DNA of 8,504 nt from Desulfurococcales archaeon (GTDB taxonomy: Archaea > Thermoproteota > Thermoprotei_A > Sulfolobales > NBVN01), in contig JAMOVB010000092.1 in the NCBI GenBank assembly GCA_027061705.1, forward strand, positions 1-8,504, written 5' to 3'. The notes under the pieces were generated by a model. That model searched no databases, was not told the origin of the DNA, and saw only the letters and a program-made list of their open reading frames with translations. The position numbers were made by a program, and so were the translations under genes. Below are positions 1 to 6,846 of the stretch, piece by piece. Numbering within the stretch: position 1 is the stretch's first letter; each line of letters starts with the position of its first letter.

Positions 1-927
1 ACTATAAGGGGTTGCGGTATTGATTTAGATAGTATTGACACGCTCTACGTAGTCGAGGGTGTATTGATTAATGAAGCTCCCCTAAGGGTTGGGAAGGGCG
101 CGGGCGGTTTAGGGGAGGTTGATCTCCCTGTTATTAAGCTGCCGGACGGCAGGCCCTACATACCTGGCTCAAGCATTAAGGGCGCGCTCAGATCTACTGC
201 TGAGGCTTTGGTAAGGAGTAGCGGGGGTAGGGCTTGCGAACCCGATCCTAAGGGTAGTGAATTCAATAAGTGTACATTAGGGGCTGAGTTACTGACTACC
301 CTCTACTACTTACTCTTAACACGTAACCACGACGTGCTTGAAGATAAAGAAAAGTTACTGAGGTTCATTGAGAGCAGAGTTTTACGTAAGTACTCAAGCT
401 CCGTGAATATTGAAGAAGTTAAGAATGTTCTTGAAGGCGAGCTTGATAAAGGCGACATTGAAGGGCTTGTGAAAGCTATTGGCGAGAAGTTCGGCCCCTG
501 TATAATTTGTCAAATATTCGGAAATACATCGCTCGCCAGCCATGTGGAAATCCTTGACGCAGTCCCAGAAACTAACGACTTGAGAATACTAACAAGGACT
601 AGAGTGGCCATAGACAGGTTTAGAGGGGCCGCAAGATCTGGAGCTCTCTTCGACTTTGAATACGTTCCGCCAGGCGTGAGGTGGAGATTCAAGCTTATCA
701 TAAAGAACATAGACCTGCGTAAGGACGGTAGCAAACAGCGATTGCTGAAGCAACTACTCAAACTACTAAGCTTAGACGTGCCTGGAATCCCAGTAGGTGG
801 GATGAAATCCGTGGGGCTAGGCCGGATAAGATTGCTTGGTTCGGAGACGACCGTTACTGGCTTCAAGGTTAGGGATTTTGAATTGCGTGAGACTAGCAGG
901 TCAAAGCTTGAGGAGGTGCTGGAGTAA
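1..927 (+). CDS. Csm3-like Cas7 RAMP protein, catalytic Asp present (5' partial)
   Basis: A backbone subunit of the type III complex that binds crRNA and probably cuts target RNA. The frame is open back to base 1, and the upstream codons encode the first ferredoxin-fold strand (LYVVEGVLINEAPLRVG), so the true start lies outside the window; the only in-window start, TTG at 64, would remove that strand. Counting from codon 64: a VDLPVIK segment with Asp20 (bases 121-123), which aligns with the target-cleaving Asp of Csm3; PYIPGSSIKG at 31-40; a roughly 100-residue mainly helical insert with Cys58 and Cys70; CIICQIFG at 146-153, the Csm3 CxxC thumb motif; TRVAIDR at 179-185; and the glycine-rich RNA-binding loop GGMKSVGLGR at 245-254. 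Its stop overlaps the next ATG by one base. Family is certain, the exact subfamily (Csm3 or Csx7-like) less so. Confidence 0.88.
   Translation, partial: TIRGCGIDLDSIDTLYVVEGVLINEAPLRVGKGAGGLGEVDLPVIKLPDGRPYIPGSSIKGALRSTAEALVRSSGGRACEPDPKGSEFNKCTLGAELLTTLYYLLLTRNHDVLEDKEKLLRFIESRVLRKYSSSVNIEEVKNVLEGELDKGDIEGLVKAIGEKFGPCIICQIFGNTSLASHVEILDAVPETNDLRILTRTRVAIDRFRGAARSGALFDFEYVPPGVRWRFKLIIKNIDLRKDGSKQRLLKQLLKLLSLDVPGIPVGGMKSVGLGRIRLLGSETTVTGFKVRDFELRETSRSKLEEVLE
910..918 (+). promoter_or_regulatory. Ribosome binding site for the Csx7 gene
   Basis: GAGGAGGTG lies 8 bases before the ATG at 927 and matches the archaeal anti-Shine-Dalgarno tail. It is inside the last codons of the upstream gene and fixes the start of the next gene at 927, in a TAATG stop/start overlap. 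Confidence 0.7.
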
Positions 928-1850
928 TGGCTGGGCTACTTTTCGAGTGGATTGGCCATCATAAGCTGTTTAGGCAGGTTACGGTAAGGGCTAAGATACG
1001 TGGTTTAGAACCTCTATTAGTAGGGGCGGGTAAGGAGGCGATTCTGGAGTCCCCTGCTGACATAACTCTGCTTAAGATTCTTGACGTGAGAAGCGGCTCT
1101 CTGAAGCCCGTGATTCCCGGATCGTCGTGGAAGGGGGCTTTCAGGGCGCATGCTGTTAGATTATGTAGGACCTGCGGTCTTAATGTGTGTGATGGAGTCC
1201 CTAGAAGCACCTGTCTGAGGGGTACTGAATTCAAGCAGTTGGAGAGGGCTGGAGCCAGCATATTTGATAAGCTAAACATGATCGTTACGGGCGGGATAAG
1301 CGTCTGCATTCTAGACCTCATCTTCGGAGCGCCGGGAATTCTAAGTCATGTCTTCTTCAACGATAGCTACCCTACGAATAACTATAGGATAGGTTATAGG
1401 ACGATGGTGGCCATAGATAGGAGGACTGGTGCAAGCAGTAGGAGCGCTCTCTTCACTGTCGAGTATGTGGAGCCGGGCGCTATATTTGACTTTACTTTAA
1501 TAGTTGAGAACTTGCCGAACTACGCGTTGGGACTGCTTTTCGAGGTGCTTAAGGATCTGAATGAGGGTATAGTGAAGGTCGGCGGTCTTAAGAGCCGTGG
1601 TTTCGGGAGGGTGGCTGTTGAGAGCCTGAGCATAGCTATTAAAGAATTCGGCAGTAATGTGAAGGCGTTACGCGCTCTAGACCCTATTGACGAGAAGGTT
1701 GATGTAGGGACGGAGGTACTGGAGGGTGAGGAGGCATGGGAGCTAGTGGATAACTTAATAGGTGTGTGGCATCGGTCCCTAGATAAGCTAAGGAAAATCA
1801 GCGATGAGGGCTGGCGCTGGGGTGCTGTCGTTGAGGGTGCTGGGCGTTAG
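927..1850 (+). CDS. csx7: Csx7-type Cas7 RAMP protein (SSO1426-like), catalytic Asp present
   Basis: A Cas7-fold backbone subunit of the type III complex. Motifs in order: SPADITLLKI at 42-51, where Asp45 (bases 1059-1061) takes the place of the Csm3 target-cleaving Asp; KPVIPGSSWKG at 60-70; a cysteine cluster C80, C83, C88, C96 that could bind zinc; CILDLIFGAPG at 127-137, which keeps the IFG of the Cas7 thumb but only one Cys of the usual CxxC; MVAIDRRTGASSRSALF at 160-176; VEYVEPG; and the glycine-rich loop GGLKSRGFGR at 219-228. The SPxDI start, AIDRxTG and VEYVEPG patterns are those I associate with the Csx7/SSO1426 family (TIGR02581). An extra C-terminal helical stretch of about 75 residues follows the loop. 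A strong ribosome binding site supports the ATG at 927. The 3' end overlaps the next gene. Confidence 0.85.
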   Translation: MAGLLFEWIGHHKLFRQVTVRAKIRGLEPLLVGAGKEAILESPADITLLKILDVRSGSLKPVIPGSSWKGAFRAHAVRLCRTCGLNVCDGVPRSTCLRGTEFKQLERAGASIFDKLNMIVTGGISVCILDLIFGAPGILSHVFFNDSYPTNNYRIGYRTMVAIDRRTGASSRSALFTVEYVEPGAIFDFTLIVENLPNYALGLLFEVLKDLNEGIVKVGGLKSRGFGRVAVESLSIAIKEFGSNVKALRALDPIDEKVDVGTEVLEGEEAWELVDNLIGVWHRSLDKLRKISDEGWRWGAVVEGAGR

Positions 1851-2865
1851 GAGACTTCCCTACACAACTAGGGACAGGCTTAAGGGGTTGACAGGTAGGC
1901 TGAGATTCAGCATACTCACTAAGTCCTACCTGCATGTAGGTTCGGGAAGGGAGTCGCTTGACATAGGTGAGGATCTGCTTGAGGCTGTCCGTAGTTGCGG
2001 GAGCCTCGAAGAGATCGTGGACCGCATAAGGCGTGGGGAGCTGAGGGTTTCCGGGAGCGAGTGCCTAACTGTGGTTAGGTATGGCGGGCTGGTCTGCGTG
2101 CCTGGCTCGAGCATCAAGGGTTTGGTTAGGTCTAGGCTTGAACTTACTGTAAGGCCTGTAGACGACTACGTTGAGGCATGCCTTAGAGTGATATCTCAGA
2201 GTGGAGGTAGGCGCGCTCCAGCCTCAGTAATGCATGCCCGCATATGGGGGGATTCCCTCTCGCTGAGCAGGGATCAGCCGTGCAATCCCCTTAGCCTAGG
2301 TAGCTATGACCTATGCCCGGTATGCAATATCTTCGGCGCACCTGGGGTCGCATCAAGAGTGTTTTTCGGTAATGCATGCAGCAATGCAGAGACTTCATTC
2401 AGAGAGTTTGAAAAGGGCATGTGCTTGGAGCTAATACCCCCTCAGACAGTATTCTCCGGTGAGTTAATGTTCCTTGGGCTAGCGCCCGAGGAGTTAGGCC
2501 TCATACTTATCGGGATGGGCGCCCGCAAGGATGGAGGGTTTAATGACGTACTCCTAGGAAGATCCAAGTACAGGAGGCTCAAGTCAGTTGACGGTAAGCT
2601 ACTGGAGTTTGGCCGGGTAGTGTTCAGCGTCAACAGCATTTCGTTCCGTAAGTATGGAGGCGTTAATGTTCGGGAGGCGCTCCGCTTGCCTGAATCGTGT
2701 AAGGAGCACAATGGATATGTAGAGTGTGATTCCCAAGCAGTGGGGGAGCTTGTGCCCACGCTTGTAGACCTAGCGGTATCTAAGTTCAAGTCATTCGCCG
2801 AGACACCAAACTTCTCGGAGGCGCTCAAGCGTGATGAGTTAATTTCGGGAGGCGGTCAGCGGTGA
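1804..2865 (+). CDS. Divergent Cas7-like RAMP protein (Csm5-like), catalytic Asp not seen
   Basis: A RAMP subunit of the complex. Numbered from ATG 1804: LTGRLRFSIL strand at 29-38 leading to HVGSG; an insert of about 40 residues; VCVPGSSIKG at 97-106; CPVCNIFGAPG at 171-181, a textbook Cas7/Csm5 thumb motif; and RVFFGNA. The AIDRxTG segment of its two upstream neighbours is missing, its place going directly to a short PPQTVFSGEL strand, and the glycine-rich loop is degenerate (LLGRSKYRRLKS, then EFGRV at 268-272). The residue that aligns with the Csm3 cleaving Asp is Cys87. These traits fit a capping, non-cutting RAMP such as Csm5, but this is inference. The start is uncertain: ATG 1804 overlaps the previous gene by 47 bases and has only a weak ribosome site, whereas in-frame TTG 1831 has GGGGTG six bases upstream. 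The end is a GTGA overlap with the next gene. Confidence 0.8.
   Translation: MRAGAGVLSLRVLGVRRLPYTTRDRLKGLTGRLRFSILTKSYLHVGSGRESLDIGEDLLEAVRSCGSLEEIVDRIRRGELRVSGSECLTVVRYGGLVCVPGSSIKGLVRSRLELTVRPVDDYVEACLRVISQSGGRRAPASVMHARIWGDSLSLSRDQPCNPLSLGSYDLCPVCNIFGAPGVASRVFFGNACSNAETSFREFEKGMCLELIPPQTVFSGELMFLGLAPEELGLILIGMGARKDGGFNDVLLGRSKYRRLKSVDGKLLEFGRVVFSVNSISFRKYGGVNVREALRLPESCKEHNGYVECDSQAVGELVPTLVDLAVSKFKSFAETPNFSEALKRDELISGGGQR
1819..1824 (+). promoter_or_regulatory. Possible ribosome binding site pointing to an alternative TTG start at 1831
   Basis: GGGGTG precedes the in-frame TTG at 1831 by six bases. If used, the divergent Cas7 gene would begin nine codons later than ATG 1804 and overlap its neighbour by 20 rather than 47 bases. 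Confidence 0.4.
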
Positions 2866-3197
2866 GTTGCAGTCCTCTAGACTCCATTAAGGAATTGTTT
2901 AAGGCCGGAGTTAAGTGTAGATCATTCGTTTACGGAAGTGACCTGTCCCTAGAGGCAGTAATTGACGGCATTCCCGACAAAGATCTTTTGAGGTCCTCCC
3001 TCCTGACATACATAGCGTGCGTGGACAACGGGATGCCTAAGCTTTACGTAGTCGCTCAAGAGAAGGTCTGCGGGTGCGTCGGTAGTGAGGTTGCGGATGT
3101 TTTCAAAAGGCTTCACTTCAGGAGCCCCGATGATTTACTCGCCCGTAGGCTAGATAGTTCCGCCAGACTTGAAAAGATCGTAGGTGGTGGGCCGTGA
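2862..3197 (+). CDS. Small protein, candidate Cas11 (type III small subunit)
   Basis: A 111-residue protein immediately before cas10, joined to both neighbours by four-base GTGA overlaps (2862-2865 and 3194-3197). Start GTG 2862 is supported by GGGAGG at 2847-2852. No motif places it in a family by eye. Size, position beside cas10 and a predicted mix of amphipathic helices (roughly residues 4-20, 37-50, 73-84 and 89-107) fit the Cas11/Csm2 small subunit, which lines the second filament of the complex and contacts the target strand. Against this, the centre (residues 59-72) reads more like strands than the all-helical Cas11 bundle, and five cysteines (3, 19, 53, 70, 72) are many for such a short protein. 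The coding call is firm; the Cas11 role is inferred mainly from context. Confidence 0.6.
   Translation: MSCSPLDSIKELFKAGVKCRSFVYGSDLSLEAVIDGIPDKDLLRSSLLTYIACVDNGMPKLYVVAQEKVCGCVGSEVADVFKRLHFRSPDDLLARRLDSSARLEKIVGGGP
3181..3197 (+). repeat. 17-base junction repeat, copy 1 (start of cas10)
   Basis: The sequence taggtggtgggccgtga is identical here and at 6105-6121. It holds the ribosome binding site (GGTGGTGGG), the GTG start of the next gene and the overlapping TGA stop of the previous one. Both copies encode Gly-Gly-Gly-Pro-stop in the upstream gene. It decides the GTG start of cas10 at 3194. Confidence 0.85.
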
Positions 3198-6121
3198 AGG
3201 TATACACAGGCAACATATCTCCCTTAATAGATAGTAACGGCAGAGAACTCTACGTGCTTGAGTCAAACCTACGTAGGTTTAATGAGTATGTAAGAGAAAT
3301 GCTGAACATTCTTAACGAGGAAAGCTTTGGAAGAGTACTTGAGAAAATACTCACAGAGTCACCAAACGCTTTAGGCATCGCTAAGGCGCTCAAGCTCGTC
3401 AACGACGTCATAGTAACCTACTATAAGAGACTGTTCACTACGGCACCACTACCTCCGCCTAAGAACGGTAGTACCGAGGCATACGTGTTGACACCGGCAG
3501 ATCTACTCTACTCGACAGTGATGGCTGAGGATATGGGGTTTCTTGAATATGAGGCTGTAAGAGAGTTCATTGAGACCCCCCTCCTCAGCATTAGATACGA
3601 TGTTCTAGAGAAGTTTAACGAAGCCACACTGAGGCTATTAGGAGGTTTAAAGAAAGTCTTTAAGGTGCGGAGTGCCGAGGAGGTTTACAGGGACTTCATA
3701 GACATAGTCATGAGCGTGCCTGCCGATACGAGGCCCGGGCTCAATACTTCCAAACTAATACCGCATGTCCTACTAACATCAGCTATAGCCACCACAAGGT
3801 ACCTCTCAACACATGCCAACCCAGGAAGGCTTGACGAGAGTGTAAGGCTCAGCATGGAATTACTTAGGATATCTGCGTTACTTCATGACGTCGGCAAACC
3901 GGAGTCTTGGGAGAGGCAGGAGAGGCATTCAAGAGTATCTGCAGCATATGCTGAGAAAGTCTTAAGTATGCTCAGCAACGCTGGCATGAAGGCAAGTGAG
4001 AAATTAATGAACTCAGGCAGAAATTCAGAGGCCGTAGCACTTCAAGAAGGGTTGAAGACTGTTGGAGAGGTAGTGCTGGAGCTTATAAGAAGGCATCACA
4101 CTCCGGGTAAGGTCTCTAAAAAGATAGTTTCAATATGCGGAGCTCGGGTAGATGTTAGTGAGCTGGCTAATATAATCAACACCGCCGATAGAGCGGCATC
4201 AGCCAGTGATAGGCTGACTGAGACTGTTGCCGACATACTGACTAGGTCACCGGTTATCAAATCTAAGGGACTAAGCAGAAGGGAGATTTTAGAGAAGCTA
4301 TACGGAACTGGTTCTGAAGTATGGGGCTTTTGGAGGGAATTCAGCGAGGAGGAGGTTAGGAGTCTTACCGAGTTCGTTGCTCAGGAGTTAGGTAAGTCGT
4401 TACTGAAACCCGCTTGGGAGGCTAGAGCTGTAGAAGGTATTTATATACTTGCTCTTGACGTTAGGGCCATTCAGGAGTTTATTAGAAGGGAATCCTTGAA
4501 AGCTATGGTGGCGGCGAGCACCTCCATAGACTTTCTCACGTTATATCTCCTCCCACACGCCTTGACTCAAGCGCTCCACATACCTCTGGAATCGATAGTA
4601 TTCTCGGGCGGCGGTCTAGTACTAGCGCTAGTCCCTCGCTGGGCAGACGATGACGTTATTGAGAAGACACTAACCCAGGCTAGGGAGGGTCTCGGCGCTG
4701 GCGTAGACGTGGCTTACGCTAAAGCACCGTTCACCATACCTTGGATTTTGACTCAGCGTAAACTGTATGCGAGGTTGGCGGCACGCAAAGCGCTCTTAGT
4801 TAGCTGTGGTGACATTAGAGGCATTAGGCTAGGTACTGAGGTAATTTGTGAGTCTTGTGGGAGAAGGCCTGCTTCTGAGAACGTTAAGTACTTAGGCAAG
4901 GTGTGTAGTGAGTGTTCGAAACTGCATGAGTTCGGCAGGCATATGTACATAAGCTATAAACTCAGCATACTGGAAAGGCTTGGGTACGGCAAAGCTGGCG
5001 AGTACCTCGACAAGGAGGTACTCGATAAGCTATACGTAAGGCTCATGGAATGGCTCTCCGGAGCCCGTGACTACGTTACCGAAGGTAAGTACATAGCTGC
5101 GGTCAAGCTAGACTGCAATTCAATAGGAACATACATGGCTGGTGCCCTAAGCCCCTCCGAGGCGTACTTAAGAAGCATAAGGGTCGACCTAGGAACTAAG
5201 TTAGGGATTTATAAGCTGTTTGAATCCATAGCAGGCTTAAGCAAGTTAGGCAAGAGCGTTAGCTCATCTGATGAGTCAAGCTCCGAGGATTCCAAGCTAA
5301 GCCCTGAGGATCTCCTCTGCAGGGTTTTCAGCGGCGTGCTCTACGCCGGCGGCGACGACCTCCTAGCGATACTTCCGTCATCAATCGCTATACCGGCGGT
5401 AATATCCGTAGCATATTGGTTCTGGAAAGTAGTTGGTAGTAGGGTCGTGTCTGCTGGCATAGCCTGCGGTAAGCCTAAGCATAATGTGTGGGCGCTAATC
5501 GATACGGCAGACGAGCTTCTACACAACTCGAAGAAGCTGTATAGGGTTGACGCACTAAGAACTGGCTCGCCAACGCCAGCGATTCTCTATATTCATTTTG
5601 AATTAGGTACTCAGCAACTCCTCCCTACAGCCCCTAAGGAGGCTAAGAGACTGTATCAGGGAACGGGACTGTATAGGGAGCCTTACGTAGTGCCGCTCAG
5701 CGGCAGCCCTAGTATGAATTCGCTCATAAGGCTTCTCAATCTAGTGCTTCCTATGAAAAGTGAGTTACTTAGCGTGAATGACGAGAATATTGAGGCCTTA
5801 GTACGTGACTTGCTGATGCTTGGGTATGGTGGAGGTACGCATATAAGGGACGTGAAGGACGTAAGGGATGTCGCAAGCAATATGCTCATAGACTTAAGCC
5901 CGAACGTTATTGCAAGGAATTACGGTGAGGCGTGGCCTGCAATGGTTGCTAAGCTCGCGCGCCTAGCAACTAACGACACAAATAATAAGCCTAGACGCAG
6001 GCTATACGGCCTACTCGCGGAGTACGTGGTTAAGGATTATGAGCTAACCAAGCGTAGGTTATTCCCTCCACTCCGCGACCTACTGGTACTCACTAACATA
6101 TTATTAGGTGGTGGGCCGTGA
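3194..6121 (+). CDS. cas10: Cas10, HD nuclease and GGDD cyclic oligoadenylate synthase subunit
   Basis: The large signature subunit, 975 residues. Order of parts: a helical N-terminal region with PADTR at 176-180; an HD domain with His191, LLHDVGKP (His231-Asp232), His245, His301-His302 and Asp332, a full set of likely metal ligands for single-stranded DNA cleavage; first Palm domain from LALDVRAIQEF (Asp422) to SGGG at 471-474; a zinc finger with Cys552, Cys555, Cys571, Cys574; second Palm with KLDCNSIG (Asp640) and AGGDDLL (GGDD at 719-722, bases 5348-5359); then a helical C-terminal domain. An intact GGDD predicts cyclic oligoadenylate signalling on target RNA binding, known for this family. 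Oddities are a Ser/Asp/Glu-rich insert at 688-706 and Asn642 where a second Asp is common. Both junctions are GTGA overlaps inside identical 17-base repeats. Confidence 0.97.
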   Translation: MKVYTGNISPLIDSNGRELYVLESNLRRFNEYVREMLNILNEESFGRVLEKILTESPNALGIAKALKLVNDVIVTYYKRLFTTAPLPPPKNGSTEAYVLTPADLLYSTVMAEDMGFLEYEAVREFIETPLLSIRYDVLEKFNEATLRLLGGLKKVFKVRSAEEVYRDFIDIVMSVPADTRPGLNTSKLIPHVLLTSAIATTRYLSTHANPGRLDESVRLSMELLRISALLHDVGKPESWERQERHSRVSAAYAEKVLSMLSNAGMKASEKLMNSGRNSEAVALQEGLKTVGEVVLELIRRHHTPGKVSKKIVSICGARVDVSELANIINTADRAASASDRLTETVADILTRSPVIKSKGLSRREILEKLYGTGSEVWGFWREFSEEEVRSLTEFVAQELGKSLLKPAWEARAVEGIYILALDVRAIQEFIRRESLKAMVAASTSIDFLTLYLLPHALTQALHIPLESIVFSGGGLVLALVPRWADDDVIEKTLTQAREGLGAGVDVAYAKAPFTIPWILTQRKLYARLAARKALLVSCGDIRGIRLGTEVICESCGRRPASENVKYLGKVCSECSKLHEFGRHMYISYKLSILERLGYGKAGEYLDKEVLDKLYVRLMEWLSGARDYVTEGKYIAAVKLDCNSIGTYMAGALSPSEAYLRSIRVDLGTKLGIYKLFESIAGLSKLGKSVSSSDESSSEDSKLSPEDLLCRVFSGVLYAGGDDLLAILPSSIAIPAVISVAYWFWKVVGSRVVSAGIACGKPKHNVWALIDTADELLHNSKKLYRVDALRTGSPTPAILYIHFELGTQQLLPTAPKEAKRLYQGTGLYREPYVVPLSGSPSMNSLIRLLNLVLPMKSELLSVNDENIEALVRDLLMLGYGGGTHIRDVKDVRDVASNMLIDLSPNVIARNYGEAWPAMVAKLARLATNDTNNKPRRRLYGLLAEYVVKDYELTKRRLFPPLRDLLVLTNILLGGGP
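4999..5024 (+). other. Perfect 10-bp hairpin inside cas10
   Basis: The arms CGAGTACCTC (4999-5008) and GAGGTACTCG (5015-5024) are exact reverse complements with a six-base loop GACAAG. It lies between the zinc finger and the second Palm domain and encodes the helical stretch GEYLDKEVLD. Pairing is certain on paper; any function in the mRNA or DNA is unknown. No U-run follows, so it is not a simple terminator. Confidence 0.5.
6105..6121 (+). repeat. 17-base junction repeat, copy 2 (end of cas10)
   Basis: Exact match to 3181-3197, again holding ribosome binding site, GTG start (6118) and TGA stop (6119-6121) in the same frame relation. It fixes the start of the short Cas7-like gene that follows cas10. 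Confidence 0.85.
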
Positions 6122-6843
6122 CCGGATCCCTAAGGTTAGGCGCCGTAGTTAAGGTAATCGGAACAGCTTACTGGGGCGGCCCTCATAAGGACTTGACTTT
6201 AGGGATGCCTATAGCGACCTGCATGCATGTAGGCTTGGGCGACTATGTAGTATGCATTAGGGGTCAGTACCTTAAGGGGTTGCTTAGAAGGTGGAGTGGA
6301 CGTATAGAGTCGCTACTCCGCACGCACGGTATCATAAGGAGTGAGAACCTCACGATAAAGCTCTTCGGGCCTTCAGCATTGGAAGGCCGTGCGAAGGCTA
6401 CTGCCTTACCGTCACTTGTTAGGGTTTTCGACGCGTATCCGGTGAGGGATCTCCCTAGTGCTGAGTCCCTATTTAGGGATGGGGCGTTCACGTACTTAAG
6501 CGATTCAAGCGGCAGGGTCTATAGGGGCGTTACCGACGTATTCACGCGGGTGAGGCTGTGTGACGTTAACGGCAGGGCGTCTGAAGGAGCGTTATTCCAT
6601 GAGGTTAGAGCACTTCACGGAACCCTCATGTACTTTGAACTAGCAGTGGCAGGGCTGGGCCCCGATGAGCTTACTGATGCCGCCAGATTACTGATTACTT
6701 CACTAGCGCAGCTCAAATACTCTAGCCCGGGACGGGCGTGTAGCTTAGGTGATGTTAGGGTAGTGGGTCTCGAACCTAACTGGCTACGGACTGATAAGCT
6801 TGTTGAGAAGTTACTTAGATTCGTTGGAGAGGGGGGTGGTTAG
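6118..6843 (+). CDS. Short degenerate Cas7-like RAMP protein
   Basis: A 241-residue RAMP subunit that can be aligned by eye to the first gene of the window even though most signature residues have changed. IRGQYLKGLLRR at 47-58 matches PGSSIKGALRS; KLFGPS at 81-86 and VFDAYP at 103-108 match the IFG and ILDAVP thumb segments, but the CxxC is gone; FTRVRLCDVNGRASEGALF at 142-160 matches the TRVAIDRxxG...GALF segment with Ile-Asp-Arg altered; KYSSPGRACSLGDVRV at 200-215 stands for the glycine-rich loop. No Asp aligns clearly with the Csm3 cleaving residue (Asp25 is the nearest acidic residue). It is probably a structural, non-cutting Cas7 unit. It starts with GTG inside the 17-base repeat and ends with a TAG three bases before the next start. 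Cas5-like identity is the main alternative. Confidence 0.75.
   Translation: MTGSLRLGAVVKVIGTAYWGGPHKDLTLGMPIATCMHVGLGDYVVCIRGQYLKGLLRRWSGRIESLLRTHGIIRSENLTIKLFGPSALEGRAKATALPSLVRVFDAYPVRDLPSAESLFRDGAFTYLSDSSGRVYRGVTDVFTRVRLCDVNGRASEGALFHEVRALHGTLMYFELAVAGLGPDELTDAARLLITSLAQLKYSSPGRACSLGDVRVVGLEPNWLRTDKLVEKLLRFVGEGGG
6832..6843 (+). repeat. 12-base junction repeat, copy 1 (GGGGGTGGTTAG)
   Basis: A ribosome binding site plus TAG stop, identical at 8029-8040. It ends the short Cas7-like gene with Gly-Gly-stop and stands seven bases before the ATG at 6847 (counting from the end of GGGTGG). An in-frame TAA follows directly, giving a tandem stop. Confidence 0.7.
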
Positions 6844-6846
6844 TAA

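Noticed and set aside
510..1321. Minus-strand open frames at 510-866 and 959-1321
   Set aside because: Both are antisense to conserved Cas7 motifs on the plus strand and resemble no protein family.
2442..2828. 128-codon open frame on the minus strand within the third gene
   Set aside because: Antisense shadow of a RAMP gene with Ser/Pro/Arg-rich composition and no motif.
5846..5872. Short tandem repeat encoding Asp-Val-x three times in cas10
   Set aside because: Only about nine bases per unit with mismatches; it is easily explained by a helical coding stretch.
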